64,000 nt of DNA from Chinchilla lanigera (lineage: Eukaryota; Chordata; Mammalia; Rodentia; Chinchillidae): the NCBI RefSeq assembly GCF_000276665.1, contig NW_004955446.1, positions 10,283,638 through 10,347,637 of the forward strand, written 5' to 3'. Shown here in pieces: positions 1 to 12,229 of this stretch. A program made the position numbers and the translations under genes. Below the pieces are notes generated by a model. The model was not told where the DNA came from. It did not search any database and saw only the letters and a program-made list of their open reading frames with translations. The first letter of the stretch is position 1; each line of letters starts with the position of its first letter.

Positions 1-1685
1 TCCATGCCCTGCTCTTTCACAGGCTCAGGATGTATACAAAGTAAGCACCCTGGCTTCCTGTTGAGTCACTTAGCTAAACCTCTGGACTCTCCAAGTTGAC
101 ACAATGTATCAACCATCACAGTATTGATAGGGAGGATGTCATTATTTCACTTTCTACATAAAATCAAAAACCAAACACAAAGTCAGGTATCAGTTGGTCT
201 CCCTCTGGTTTGCTCAGATTTCACTGGACATTTTTGTTTGTTATATTCTCAGGTGTTTCAAGATTAAGAAGCCATTCTTATCAATCACCTCTAGCTTACA
301 TGGTTTGCCATTATTTCAGAAGTTGTTTGTGTTCCAGGTAAGAACTGCCTGGTCCTTTGTGATGTTCACTGAAGGGAGATTATTATGGGTATTTGTGGCA
401 AAATATGATCTGCCTAAGTTCATAAATCATGAATAGTTTCCTTTCTTTTAAATATCTATAGTGCCCCTTCACTATTTTGCATTTGACTAAACTAAAGCCT
501 ACACTAAACTAAAATTCTTAAAATCATAATTTTCTTATCTTAATTTTGGCAACCACAAAAACCTTTTATCTCAGACAGGTATTAACCCAACTAAGCTTAT
601 ACAACATTATATAGGTGTCTGTGAAACAGTAGAGTCTTTTTGACATTTTCCCTGAGCATTTCTCCCACAGAAAAGGAAAGCTGCCACCCTTACAGTCAGT
701 TGTTTCCCAACTGACTTGGTGAAATTGGAAGCAAAAGGTGAATGCTGTTTTACACAGGTATTAACCTTTGGTCTCTCTTTAATGTTGACAGATTTTTTTC
801 AAAAAGCATCCTTCACACTGTTAAGAAACAACTCCTTTGTCCTGAGAGCCTGTTGGCAGGTTGAAATTGAGCAGCATTTTTGTTTCTCTTCAACTTAGAT
901 AACAGGTAAAATAACTTTCTTTGTGCATGGCAGGAATAATTTATCTTCATCATTCCACAAAACACTCCATACTTCAAGAGCCTGCAATACACCTACATTG
1001 CAAGAGAAAGAGAAATAGGTAGAAGGGCAAAGCAGAATATTCTCAGGGAAGATTGTCACTTTCCCTTCAAAGATATGTGATAACAGATTGCTTAGGACAT
1101 GAAAAATATAAATGTTCTGTAAATCAGCAAACACTATCTATCATGCTAAAGTTCTATGAATCATCCAGGTCAAAGCAGATACAATGTAAATTCAATGTTT
1201 GATAGTGGGGAGAAATCTGAAGGTAGCAATGAAGAAGAAATCCTTTGTCCTTCCATTTATCCATCGTAAGCTGCTGATGTGTCACTTCACTGAAGGCTAA
1301 GGAAGAAATCAAAGTACAAGAGAACTCAAGAAGTGTCCCCTTCCACTAGTCACTTGGGAGGAAGGAAAATAGGATTTAAAAAGAAACAGGTTACTTAAGC
1401 AGCACAAGATAAACTGAATCCCAGAAAAATGGAGGCAATCTAGAGCTGATTTGAATAAAATAACTTAGGCCATTCCCAAATGAACAAAAATATCATCACT
1501 GCAGAGCATAATTATCTGTTTCTAGAAATGTTATAAAAAACAAGGATTAAGATCAAAACGATTGAGAAAAATGTTCGTATGAATTTCTTATGATGCTGGT
1601 AGGATCTTACCATGATACTACATTGATTTTATACATCATTCATTTAGAAAATATCAATTAAACTGCAACACTGAAGGAAATGAAA
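1..1685. other. Unannotated AT-rich non-coding DNA
   Basis: No gene, SINE or L1 segment could be recognised in this stretch. The open frames present are short (80 codons or fewer), have no recognisable motif and overlap on both strands as expected by chance in AT-rich DNA. It may hold unrecognised old repeats. Confidence 0.5.
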
Positions 1686-1689
1686 ACAC

Positions 1690-1800
1690 CACGTGTCAGG
1701 TATTGTGCTAGGCATTAAAAATACAAATATACACAAAGATAAGTATATAGGAGAACGATACTGCACTCAATAAGCCTGTTACTGAGGAAGGGGGAATTCT
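1690..1800. repeat. MIR/L2-class ancient repeat fragment
   Basis: The segment resembles the common ancient mammalian motif meaning 'the repeat tract with CAGGYAYTGTGCTAGGC followed by an ATACAAA-rich stretch and a CTGCACTCAA-AGCCT block'. These blocks occur in the expected order. Divergence is high, so the exact family (MIR, MIR3 or L2) cannot be decided by eye. Confidence 0.4.
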
Positions 1801-1984
1801 AGGGTGGAGTAAACTCATACCATTGTTCCAACAACCCTGTAAAGCAGCAGTTCCTACGCTATAATGTCTGTGTGAATCACTTCAGGATTCCGTTAAAAAG
1901 CAGAATCTTTTTTATGTAATCATTAAGCTATATCATCTTTACAAATTACTAGATTTCACTGTGATGCTTCCTTTCATACATATA

Positions 1985-2285
1985 TTGTGCTTTGATCACA
2001 TCCACCCTCCATGCTTGTGTCTTTCACTCGCTGCCATCTCCTACCCACTTTCTCCTTTCCTAATAGCTCCCTGTCTCCTTTCATCCTCTTTTCACTTTTC
2101 TCCTTTCTTAGTTTCCATATATGAGAGAAAAAATGCAGTATCTGTCTTCCTATGTCTGGCTCAACCAGATCATATTTTCTTTTTCTTATTTGGAACTTCC
2201 ACGCTGTGTTCCACAGTGATTGTCCTCATCTACATCCCCACCAGCAGGGTAACACAGTTCCTTTTTCCCCATATCGTGAGAAAGC
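1985..2285 (-). mobile_element. Decayed L1 3' end with internal deletion
   Basis: Read on the minus strand, the segment shows a short part of the L1 ORF2 C-terminal region (around 2205-2270, the block that reads CACCAGCAGGG on plus). It then jumps to the L1 3' end block containing the revcomp of CATATATGAGAGAAAA at 2117 and a pyrimidine/purine-rich tail. The coding stretch between these blocks that other L1 copies in the window carry is missing, so there is an internal deletion near 2175. The 3' end is unlike the two younger L1 3' UTR types seen elsewhere here, so it is probably an older lineage. Confidence 0.55.
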
Positions 2286-2289
2286 AGAA

Positions 2290-5200
2290 TCTTATCTAGA
2301 AGATTCTAGCAACACTCTCTAGGATGCTGACATGACTGTCTTTGGGCTACACTTTGAATAGCAGGACCTGACTCACAGTTGATTGTAGCTCTTTGCACAA
2401 TGGTTATTTTGTCTGGTTCCCAAGTGATGAGGATTGAGGGGAATAGAGTCACACTTTGCTGTCCTTGGGAGTTTGGTTCCAAGACTCCCTCCCGAGGCCA
2501 AACTATCCAGATGCTCAAGTCTCATGTAAAACAGCACAGTACTAGCTATAACCTTCCCACATCCTTCCTTTCACTTTAGGTCATCTCTAGATTACTTATA
2601 AAACCTACTACAACATAAATGCTACATAAATAGTGGTTATACTGTATTGTTTGGGGAGCTATAATAGGAAAAAAGTCTGCACAAATTCAGTACAGATCAA
2701 ATATAAGTTCTTTTTCAGAACATATTCTATTTTTCCATCCATGAATACAGAACCCACAGGTGATGAAAGGGCAGATGCGCATTACCTGGCAGTCAGCATG
2801 AGGCGTGGTGAGGTTGCAATTCTGTATACCAATTCAGCACACAGAAAATGGTGAATAGATTAGCAAATTAGCAATAGCACAAAAACATTTAGTGGTTAGG
2901 CTCTCTTAGTTAGAAATCTAGCTAAGGGTAAAAGTTAAGTTTTAAAGTCTTTTATAGAATTTTCTTACCTTACAGTCCAAGAGGGAAAAAAAAAAAGAGT
3001 GTATAGATTTTCATCTGTTCTGAAGATTCAAATAGGGATTTAGCTTTTGAAAGATTCACTGGCACATAGTATGAGCTTAAAATATTTTTATTTTAGTAAA
3101 AGAATTAGTTGAATTTGTCAAATAAATGTGAATGAATTAATTAATTCAACGCTTTTCCTTGTTTGTCTACCTAGAAAATCAGAGCTCTGATTCTTGAGGC
3201 AGGTAACAGGAAGCTGTGCTGTTTATTGCACCTGGCAGTTCACAAGAATGATTGTTGCTGTGTGACCTTTATTATCTTGGTGAGCTTGCCTTAGGTCAGA
3301 GTCGGGGAACTGGATGGATCAGTACAATGGGGTGGAATTGTCTGTTTCTCAGAGACAGTACCCTCTCTAGATAAGTGCATAAAACCAGAACACCAATTAG
3401 AATAATCAACTCCTCTGAGAATTGTCTAACTTTATATCTTGTTTTAGCCCTGGGAATCCAGTGTCTGAAGAAAACCCTCAGTCCTAGGCTAAATAGAAAT
3501 GTTAGGTCACCTTAATACCAATATGGCTACTGACTTTGGTAAATAATTCTCACTTATCCTAGGCCATTGGTTACCCATTGCAGCAATAGTTTGTAGGGGA
3601 CCCAGTTCAATCTATTTGATTCACAGTCCATTCTCAAGAGTGCTAACCTCTTCAACAGTATCCAGCCAAATTCTGAGACCCACCACTTTACTCCTATGCC
3701 CTTCAAAAACATAGAGAGGAGATGCATCCTCTAGCTTTAAAACTAGAAATGATGTATCTTGTACAATAAATAACAGTACTTACAGTATGTGGTTCCAAAT
3801 CTTCCAACTTTAGGCTCTGCTTGTGGAGAACATTTAGCACATGTGCTATGAAAGCTTTCAGCAGGGGACACAAGTATGATTCTGCCTAATCGAAAGTTGA
3901 GAACGCTGCTCGTATATTCTGGACTTCTCCTAGCATTTGGGATGATTAGTGAAAACTTTTAAAAATTGTATTTTTTCTATCTGGACTGTCTATGGAAAAT
4001 ACAGTGACTGTAAAATAATAGGGGATATAGTAATAATTTAGATGAAAAAGAGAGGAGTCTTTCATACCCACAGGGTAAAAGGAAACCAAAAAAAATCTGA
4101 TGTAAGTGTTATTACAGGGGTTATATCCTTAAAGAATGAAAGTTCATGGGTAAATTCAGAGAAATATTATATAAGTAATAGAAAAAGCAAATCATATCTA
4201 TAATCTATAGCATCAGTATCTACCATATGTATTCTTTTTTCTGCTATGTCTGATCTATATATATATACATTTCAACTAACTTTCCTTTTCTTACACAATT
4301 TATACAGAACACTCCAGTGACAACTTTTCAGTTTGGTCCATAGATTATAGAAAATGGACACATGATCATGAAACAACCGGAGGAAGATGAGGCGTCTCCC
4401 AAATACTGTATCCTAAAATAGTAGTTGTATTCATCAACTGATAAACATCCGGACTTCCTCATTTTGAAAAGGAGGCAACTGTGATTTGGTTTTTAAGGGT
4501 TTTCTTTAGTATGACAGACAGGAACCAATATTTCTATATAAAATTATGTATGAAAGATATCCAAAGGAGTAAGCCATATAAAAAGCAGGTATATTTTTGG
4601 CTAATACATAGTCAAACCTACTTATTATGTTTCAGAAATTCTCCACTGTAAATCTTTTGAAGTTGTTAGGCCTGTTTGCCACTGTGGGAGCTCAAAGAAT
4701 TTGCCATGGACCTTAAATTGAGTGCGAGAGTCACACAGGAAAAAGAACTAAGGCAATGTCGATGAGATTGAGTACTGCCCAAATCTGATGCCTGTTGCAG
4801 GCACAAACTGTGGCATTTACCATTTTAGAACAGATGGAAGTTGTTTTGTGACATGGTCTAGGCCGCCTCAAAACCTGGTTCTCTAGTTTCCTTTGTGATT
4901 ACGTTAATAATCCTATCATCTTTTTGTTAATTCACATTTTGCTAAAATCACACAAACACCAAAAGAACTATCTTATCATTTTCCTGATTCCACGCAGGAC
5001 TCTTCATTCCAAATCATACTCATATAATTTTTTTCCATTACTTGCTTTCAACAAAATGAATACCTGTTTTCTATTTGTTGTGGCTTTTACTGTCACCAGT
5101 TATCTAATTGCTATTCTCTTTCCTCCATTCCCTGCTTCAAATAATTCTTTCCCTCTGGTTATATTTCAATTGGAAAAGATTCATAGAATACAATAAAATG

Positions 5201-5431
5201 GAAATTATATGTCTTAACCAGAGTTTTATTTTCTTTGTTCATGTCAAATGTTGGGAATCCTTTAATATAGAGAGCTATGCATGTTCCAAAATCATGCAGA
5301 ATGTTATAAAATATGCATCGGCTGTTGAAGATGTAATAGTGACATCTCTTTAAAAAAATTAAGCAAGTAAAATACAGTTTCAGAGTAGAGTGTTGCTCTT
5401 GCACTAGACCAATGAGCTACTTTATATTAAT
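2290..5431. other. Unannotated non-coding DNA
   Basis: No recognisable gene or repeat was identified. Short ORFs are scattered on both strands without motifs. A short A-run near 2987 and a TA-rich patch near 4256-4266 are the only simple-sequence features noted. Confidence 0.45.
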
Positions 5432-5444
5432 ATTACACAGATTT

Positions 5445-5637
5445 CCAGGCATTTTGGCCCACACCTGTAATCCCAGAACCCTGGAAAGCTAAAGTAGGAA
5501 GGTCACAAGTTTGAATGCACCCTGGGCAATTCAATGACTTAGAAAGACCCAGTCTTCAAACAAACATATAAAAAAGGTCTGGGGATGTAGCTCAGTATAA
5601 AAGTCCTGAGTTCGATGCCCTGTACCAGGATAAAAAC
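5445..5637 (+). mobile_element. B1-dID dimeric SINE
   Basis: The left half is 7SL-derived: it has the CACACCTGTAATCCCAG box (Alu/B1 A-box region) and the AAAGACCCAGTCT end. The right half is a tRNA-derived ID-like monomer with GGGGATGTAGCTCAGT and GAGTTCGATGCC (Pol III B box). B1 followed by ID in one unit is the described B1-dID rodent SINE architecture. The unit is flanked by an imperfect 13 bp target-site duplication, ATTACACAGATTT (5432-5444) and ATTACAGAGATTT (5638-5650), so the dimer moved as one element. Confidence 0.8.
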
Positions 5638-5650
5638 ATTACAGAGATTT

Positions 5651-6680
5651 TTAAAGCTTCTTGTATATCTTACGCTAAATATTGATATAAGTTAAGAGGT
5701 TACAAGTCAACATATAACTGGGATGAATGCATAATTTTGATTAAAATGCAAATTTTCTATGTAACTAAAGGTAATCCTTTAATTCCCAACATACATTTAA
5801 CCTTATGATGAAAAACAGCTTGTTAAAAATATACTATACTACTATCCTGCCTTCCTACTAAGATAACACACTGAATATAATTTTTTCTGTACGAAAGGAA
5901 GCATTTCCATGAACATCAATTATTGTACCATGTTGAACAACTGTTAAAGGCTTCCAAACTTTATGAAGATGCTCACTTCAAGCTGTTGAACTGCTTACTT
6001 CAGTGTGCTGATGGAAGAGTTTAGTATTTTTATAGTATAGTACATTAAGAATTCTGAAAACATAGGTGGTGATGGTCATGAGACCTAGTTTCTAGTCCCG
6101 TTTCTTCTAGTTTGTTATGTGAACAGTCTGACGAGTATCTCTTTCCTCAACTATCATTTCTTAACTCACTGTATGTGTGAGACATAGGGCTAGTATCTGC
6201 ATCTACGTGTTCATGTGAAGAAAGTATGGCCAAAAGCTAGGGACAATCATATATGTGTATTAATACATACACACATAGATACATGAGACTATCTTTTCTT
6301 TAAGTAGTTAATAAACATTATGGAAAACTAGAAATATAAGCAAATAAAAACTAAATTTTGTGGTTCAGACAGTGTAGTAAGAGTTCAGATAAGAGAGAAA
6401 TGAATGTGGGCAGCAGTTTCTTAGGGAACTTTGGGGGAAAAAGCTTGAGAGGATGATTTATATTGCTGCAAAGGACTGAAAATACTCATTTAACTTATCA
6501 CTAAAACATAAAGCCTTCTCTTCCCAAGAGGATAAATCTGTTCCAATTCTGCAGGTTCTGGAAACATACAAGTATTCCTGAAAGAGGAAGGCAGTTGTCT
6601 AGCCATCCACTCAGTGGAGTCAAGCCAGGAATGAATGAGTTACAGATGTCATAGCGGCTCCTCCTCATATATGTACTTCA
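5651..6680. other. Unannotated non-coding DNA
   Basis: No gene or clear repeat was recognised. A TA/CA-rich patch lies near 6250-6290. Confidence 0.45.
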
Positions 6681-7012
6681 TGGGAAAAAAAGGGGCTGGG
6701 GGAAGTAACCAGACCTCAGAGATGGACTGTCTTCCCAGACATATGGAAGGTTATATTTCCCAGTTTTCTTATAAGACCTATCGACTAGTTCTGGATATGA
6801 AAATATAAATGAAATACAAATATCATTTGTACTTTAGGTTGAATTTTGAACCAAACATCAAAGTGCCAGGTCCCTGAACCCCTGTATGAAGGATAACTGT
6901 CCTGGAAAGTTGCCCAGATCTGCAATAGCTTTTATGATTGACATTTAAACCTTTGTTGTGTCAAGCCACTAAAGTTCCGGGTTGATAGATCCTGCAACAA
7001 AATTGTTACGGC
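6680..7012 (+). mobile_element. Probable ancient LTR or MER-like repeat
   Basis: The segment ends with TTGTGTCAAGCCACTAAAGT followed by a T-rich/CAACAAAA block. This resembles the 'TTAAGCCACTAAGTTT...GTTACAGCAGC' ending shared by several old mammalian LTR families (MLT1/MaLR-like). The interior is too diverged to name a subfamily. The 5' boundary is a guess. Confidence 0.35.
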
Positions 7013-7019
7013 TTAAACC

Positions 7020-7397
7020 TGAAATCCCCTCAGAAGTCTCCTGTGTTTGGAAGGTGATCCATTACGGGAGCTCTACATTCATCAGTGGATTAATCCATTA
7101 ATGAGCTCAGGAGCTGGCTGTGCTGTCAGAAGGTATGTTGTGGTTGGCGGTGGGTCACTGAGGTGTAACCTAAAAGGGTAGATTCTTGTCCCTGGCTACT
7201 TCCTTCACAGTTTCCTGGCTGCCACCCGTGGGATGAGCAGTTGTCCTCTACCGGGCCCTTCCGCCATGCTCTTTCTCCCTTGCAGCTAGCAACCTTGGAA
7301 TAAACCCTCTGGAAACTGAACCAAATAAATCTCTCCTCCTTTAAGTTGTGAGTGTTGTATATTTTGTCCCCGTAACTAGAAAGTGACTAATACAACA
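7020..7397 (+). mobile_element. Probable MaLR-type solo LTR
   Basis: The segment includes the 'GGAAGGTGATC...GGGAGCTCTACATTC' and 'GGATTAATCCATTAATG' blocks, an AATAAA-containing region (CTTGGAATAAACCCTCT, then AAATAAATCTCTCCTCCTT), and the terminus AGTGACTAATACAAC. These features in this order are typical of ERVL-MaLR LTRs. No internal retroviral coding sequence is adjacent. The subfamily and exact 5' end are not determined. Confidence 0.5.
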
Positions 7398-7484
7398 AGA
7401 TAGCTTATTAAGACTAATACAAGCATCAAACATATGTGAACATCTTTGTCAATACTAAGAATACAACATGAAATAGAACAAGCA

Positions 7485-7590
7485 GGCTGGGGATTTAACT
7501 CAGCAGCACAGCACCTGCCTGGCAAGCGTGAGATCATGAGTTCGATTCCTGGTACTGGAAAAAAAAAAAAACACAAAAAAATAAAAATAC
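7485..7590 (+). mobile_element. ID-family (tRNA-derived) SINE
   Basis: The body begins GGCTGGGGATTTAACTCAG (tRNA-like A box) and includes GAGTTCGATTCCTGG (B box), followed by an A-rich tail with interspersed C and T. A short direct repeat AACAAGC lies just upstream (7477-7483) and just after the tail (7591-7597), consistent with a target-site duplication. This is a retroposon, not a tRNA gene: it has a poly(A) tail and tRNA-arm pairing is lost. Confidence 0.85.
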
Positions 7591-7599
7591 AACAAGCTT

Positions 7600-8135
7600 C
7601 CTTTTCACAAGATCTTCTGTCCTAGGGCAGGAGTCACATAAGTAAGTCAGCATTTAATTATGCACAGTAGAGTATTTGTGACACTATTGTGTGCAGTTCG
7701 TGACACTATAGTGCTTTCTGACACTAAATGTGTGGAGAGAAAGCAGAGCAAACAAAAATAAGAGATAAGGATTGTAGAAAGCTTGTAGGATGTGTTAGTG
7801 GGAGCTATATTTTAAAGGACAAACAGAATAGGAAAAAGAGAAGAAAGACATGAATAAAAAAGAACACTAATAAGAGAAAATAGCATAAGAAGGCAGGACA
7901 GATAATGCAAGATGACGCATTTGCATCAGTCCACCACAGTGAAATAAACAAGTGGTACCTTGGTGCTAGATACTGTGGAGAGAAACCGTGGAAGCTTCAT
8001 GAGTAGCAGGTATGGCTGAATAATGCAGGAACGTGTACACTAAGGCCAAGAAGACAGCCAGGGCTAGGGGAAGTGTGGAGTTCATTGATTACGTTGTCCT
8101 TGAAATTTATTTCCAGAACATGTAACAGAGATTGA
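7600..8135. other. Unannotated non-coding DNA
   Basis: No recognisable element. A local duplication of the phrase GACACTAT occurs near 7680-7710. Confidence 0.4.
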
Positions 8136-8139
8136 GATA

Positions 8140-8905
8140 TCTACCAGTTTACATTGCATCATGTTTTTTTTTCTCATACTTATATGTCTTCATGTGTATA
8201 ATTAAATCATCTATCCACTTCAAGTTTATTGCTATATATTGTGTGAGGCATGAGTCTAATTTTATCCTCTGGTAATTGAATAAATTGTTGTCACTACTCC
8301 ATGTATTAGAAATTTATCTTTGCTACAATATTTTTATATATCATCTATTTCTATATTAACATTCTTTATGGAATTACACCTGGTTTTGGACTTTATTTTC
8401 TATCCTATTGTATTTAGATCCTAATCAAGTACCAATATCAAAGAGTTTCAGTGATAGAGACCTTCTAGTATTGTATGTTATAATACCTAATTGAACTAAT
8501 AAGTCCTCACTACTGTTTTATTTCCGGCTATTGTTTTCTAGCTCTATAAAAACAAAAGAAAACAAAACAAGCAAAAGGACTTGGTAATTTTATTAGGATG
8601 GTGCTAAATTTATAAATTACAAAGAACCTAGTTTTATAATGCTGATTCATCATACCCCAAACAAGAAATATTTTTATAGTTTTTCAAACTTACTATAGTC
8701 TTTCAAGAATGCTTTACAGTTTTCTGACAATATGATTTGCATATCTCTTAATAACCAGTTTTTATGTATTTCATCTTCTTTTTGTTATTGTAAATCATAT
8801 TTTCTCTGTCATTTTATGATCCAATTGAGTAACAAGTGTTAACCTTATTTTTCTTGACATATAAATTATCTATTGCTTGAGTCATTATTATTGTTGAATG
8901 AGTTT
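8140..8905 (-). mobile_element. Old L1 fragment, ORF2 3' half
   Basis: On the minus strand the order of blocks follows L1 ORF2 between the endonuclease-distal RT region and the C-terminal part. The plus-strand landmarks run in this order: CCACTTCAAGTTTATTG, TGTGAGGCATGAGTC, GTCACTACTCCATG, AGTACCAATATC, TATTGTTTTCTAGCTC and TTGGTAATTTTATTAGGATGG, then a T-rich stretch. Divergence is high and there are many stops, which fits an old L1M-type copy. No intact coding remains. Confidence 0.65.
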
Positions 8906-8989
8906 TCTTATAGATTCCCTAGGGGTTTCCCCAGTATGTGATCATATTAGGCTAGTTGAAATGAAAATTAGGGCTACACTAATGGGATA

Positions 8990-9195
8990 GAATTTGGCAA
9001 TATCTACCCACACAGCATATATATTCTCAGAACACATAAAATCTCCACTTTTAGGTAATTTACTGTGCATATATATCCCCAACAATTTTAAAATACTTTA
9101 AAACACAATGATATTCTTTGCATCATTTCTGATTAGTATAAGATATTGAAGCAATACTGCAATATTTGATGTTAGATAAAATGTATATATCTATG
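8990..9195 (+). mobile_element. Possible L1 3' fragment
   Basis: CTCCACTTTTAGGTAATTTA resembles the L1 ORF2 C-terminal block 'CCACTTCTAGGAATTTATCC', and the flanking text is compatible with it. Similarity is weak. Confidence 0.3.
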
Positions 9196-9794
9196 AAGTG
9201 GATTACCAGGCAAGAGTACAAAGCAATGAAGCAACTCCAGATAAACTGAGGCAGAATACAAAAAAGATTTCTCTTTTTGCTAAGAAAGAAGAGGAAATAA
9301 AGTATCTAACCATTTGTGCCAAAAACAACAGAGGGAGGAAAAAATTAAAAACTAGTTTTGTTACCTGGAGAAGGTGGGGGGAGGCTATGATAGAAAGAAC
9401 AAAAATGACAGCGTGTGAACAATGAGAGTACCTCTCCATGCCTAAATTTACATATACAGTACTCCCTTTTGAGACCATGATAACATTTTCTATACTCAAC
9501 CAAAAAAGAGAAAAGAAAATTATCAAGCAAAAGAATATAAAGAAAAGAAAAATCTATAAACTGCTACATAGAAAAGCAAAGCCAACTGTATTTCAAAAGA
9601 ATAAACTAACTGTACTGAATGAGGTAAGGAGAAGACTACACCAAGTGACTTTTCATAAAAGAATTTAGACGATGTTCCCATAGCTGAGAACAAAAAGAAT
9701 TCTTAGCAAATATACTGTAGTGGGTAGGCATCCATTGTAGAGGTATGGGTATATAGGTTTCTCACTGTTAGAAAGGTATTTACAAAAATAGAGC

Positions 9795-10790
9795 AAAAGC
9801 TAGAACTTCTACAACCAATAAACACATTCAGTAAGGTCACAAAATATGAAATAAACAATAATCAATAAAGTTCCTGTACATCAATAATGAACTCACAAAG
9901 AAAGAAGTTAGGAAAACAGTGCCATTCACAGCAGCTTCAAAGAAGTAAATACTTGGGAATTAACCTAAAGAAGTAAAAGACCTTTATAATAAATGCTATA
10001 ATGCTCTGAAAAAGGAACTTGAAGAGAAAATAAGAAAATTATAACAGATATACCCTGTTCCTGCATAGGTAGAGCTAATGTTAGCGTAATGGTCATATTA
10101 TCAAAACTGATACATAGATTTAATGCAATCCCAATCAGAATACCAACAGCATTCCTCACTGAACTGGAAAAAAAGAATTCTAAAATATATATAGAACCAG
10201 GAGGGATCCAGAATAGTAAAAGCAATCCTGGGCAACAAGAGCAAAGCAAGAGGCATCACAACCCCAGAATTCGAGTTATATTTTAAAGCTACAGTGATTT
10301 TTAAAAAAAGAAAAAAATATGATCCTGGCATAAAAAGAGACATATGGATCAATGGAACAGCATGAAAGATGCAGAAACATCCCCAAGCACAGTCAGACAC
10401 TTAATTTTGACAAAGGGTTAAAAACCAAACTCAGAAGGAAAACCTCTTGAGCAACTGCTGCTTGGAAAACTGGCTAACCACACGCAGATTGAATCTAGAC
10501 CCATATCTCTCACCAAGTAATGAAATAAAAAATAGATCAAAGACATAACTATTAAAAACAGAAACAATGTACTGGAAGTTCAAATAGATAAAACTCTAAA
10601 TGACATAAACTTAGGCAAGAACCTTCTGAACAGAATACCAATGAAGCAAGAAAGAACATCACAAATTAACAAATGGGATCATGTTAAATTAAAAAGCTTC
10701 GGCACAGCAAAGGAAAAAACCAACAGAGTGAAGAGGCAACCTACCAAATAGGGAAAAAAAGTTTGTTGGCTACTACTCAGACACTGGATT
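9795..10790 (+). mobile_element. L1 ORF2 3' region, broken copy
   Basis: The blocks follow the L1 ORF2 thumb and post-RT region in order. They include ATAAACACATTCAGTAAGGT (9817), CTTGGGAATTAACCTAAAGA (9953), GATTTAATGCAATCCCAATC (10117), CAATCCTGGGCAACAAGAGC, AGACATATGGATCAATGGAA (10339), TTAATTTTGACAAAGGGTT and AAAGCTTCGGCACAGCAAAG (10693). The frame is broken repeatedly, so no ORF longer than about 65 codons survives in sense. The copy stops near 10785 before the Cys-rich C-terminal region, so both ends are truncated. Confidence 0.85.
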
Positions 10791-10859
10791 GGAGATGGAC
10801 ATTAGTGTAGATTTATAGTTTTTAGGTAAAATAAGAGAGAGTTGTACTAGCATCGGTAA

Positions 10860-10920
10860 TAGTGAGAGAGACAGAGAAGGAACAGAGACAGAAAGAATAG
10901 ATGTAAAATAGATATAAATG
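10860..10920. repeat. GA-rich low-complexity tract
   Basis: Purine-rich sequence dominated by GAGAGACAGAGA-type words directly after the L1 fragment. No coding meaning. Confidence 0.6.
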
Positions 10921-10989
10921 TACCAAAAGACCCAGAAACACTTATGCCCAGTAGAAGTGTGACCTCTCTTTAGATAAATGGTCAATCTA

Positions 10990-12065
10990 GGACTGAGGCA
11001 GGGAGGTTACAAAATGAGTTTGAAACATCTTGATGCACCAGAAAGTGAAAAAATGTTGCTTTCAAAAATGAGGACTTTTTTTCTGAAAAAACACAGAAGG
11101 CAGTCAGGGAGAATTTTACTTGCCAGAACTGAGATGATTTGGACCCCAAAATAAACAGCAGTAAGGAATTAAAGACAATGTATTAAAAAATAAATGTGAA
11201 TCTGCATTTCTATAAACAAACTAATGACAGAAGACAAATACCTTTTTTTTTTACCAGAGAAAGTGAGCGAATAGAAGTAGAAGAAATTATAAAACCCAAA
11301 GTCATTATTTAGCTATCATAATAGTAACTGATGTAAGCAAGGATCTTCAGTAGATGCCAAACCTGGTAGATGAAAGGTTGAGGAGCAACAGAATATTAAC
11401 ATAGTCTCAAAGCATCTTCCCCTAAGGTATTTTTCAATTCCAAAAGGAAGAGTAGTGATTTTACAATGGAAAAACATGGCAGTCTGTTCTCTGGGTGATC
11501 AAAGATAGTACCGCCAGTTACAGGGCAAACAGCTATCATTTACTTCTTGGCATGATGCCTTTGGATTAAATATTTCCCACACACTAACTGGTTGGATGCC
11601 CACTCTGGAACATTGCTAGAGTAGAGTTAACATTAGCTGAGCCCCTGATCGTATTCCTCAGGCAAAAGTGTTAATCATCTCTGAGCTTTAGCATTCTGAT
11701 GCAAATAATGCAAAATCACCTCTCAGCCTGGAACTTTAAACATCTTTTGAAACTGTACTGTGTTAGAATTTCAAAAGTCCTGTGGGAAAAGCACTTGCTC
11801 TCATAAAGGTAATAGTCTAATACAGAAAATAGACTTATGACAAATTATTATAATTATATAAAGTTCTGAAAGAGAAAACATACAAAACATATACAGCCAA
11901 GAGTTCTGCATAAGAAATCTGTCTTGGAAGTTCAAGGAATGTTTTCTTAAATGAGCCATGAGAAAGCTAAGACAATACATGGTAAGGGGAGATAGTGGAT
12001 GAAACAGATGAGGAAAAGACCATCCCAGGCAAAAGAAACTGTATGTGCAAGACCTGGGGAAGGAT
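10990..12065. other. Unannotated non-coding DNA with possible ancient repeats
   Basis: No gene is visible. A weak MIR-like phrase lies near 11670-11730. The stretch from 11990 resembles the purine-rich part of an old interspersed repeat, but neither could be classified. Confidence 0.35.
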
Positions 12066-12079
12066 ATTTCTTGGTAGAG

Positions 12080-12175
12080 AAAGGGAGGAAAGAGAGAGAA
12101 AGACAGACAGACAGACAGAGACAGAGACATGGAGAGACAGAGACATGGAGAGACAGAGAGAGACAGGGAGAGCAC
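12080..12175. repeat. (GACA)n/(GAGA)n microsatellite
   Basis: The tract starts with AGAGAGAAAG, continues with four GACA/CAGA units, then has an 18 bp unit (ACAGAGACATGGAGAG) present twice in tandem. The antisense translation gives the Ser/Leu/Cys-rich open frames on the minus strand between 11801 and 12227, which are therefore not genes. Confidence 0.85.
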
Positions 12176-12229
12176 TAGATTTTAGGTTAACAGTGTAAGG
12201 AGAGAAGGAAAGGGCATGCAGAGACACAG

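Noticed and set aside
7485..7560. tRNA gene candidate
   Set aside because: The A-box and B-box are those of an ID SINE. It has a poly(A) tail and many similar copies in the window, so it is not a tRNA gene. The same applies to the other ID copies.
11801..12227. Minus-strand frames with SLSLSVSLS-like repeats
   Set aside because: Translation of the GACA/GAGA microsatellite.
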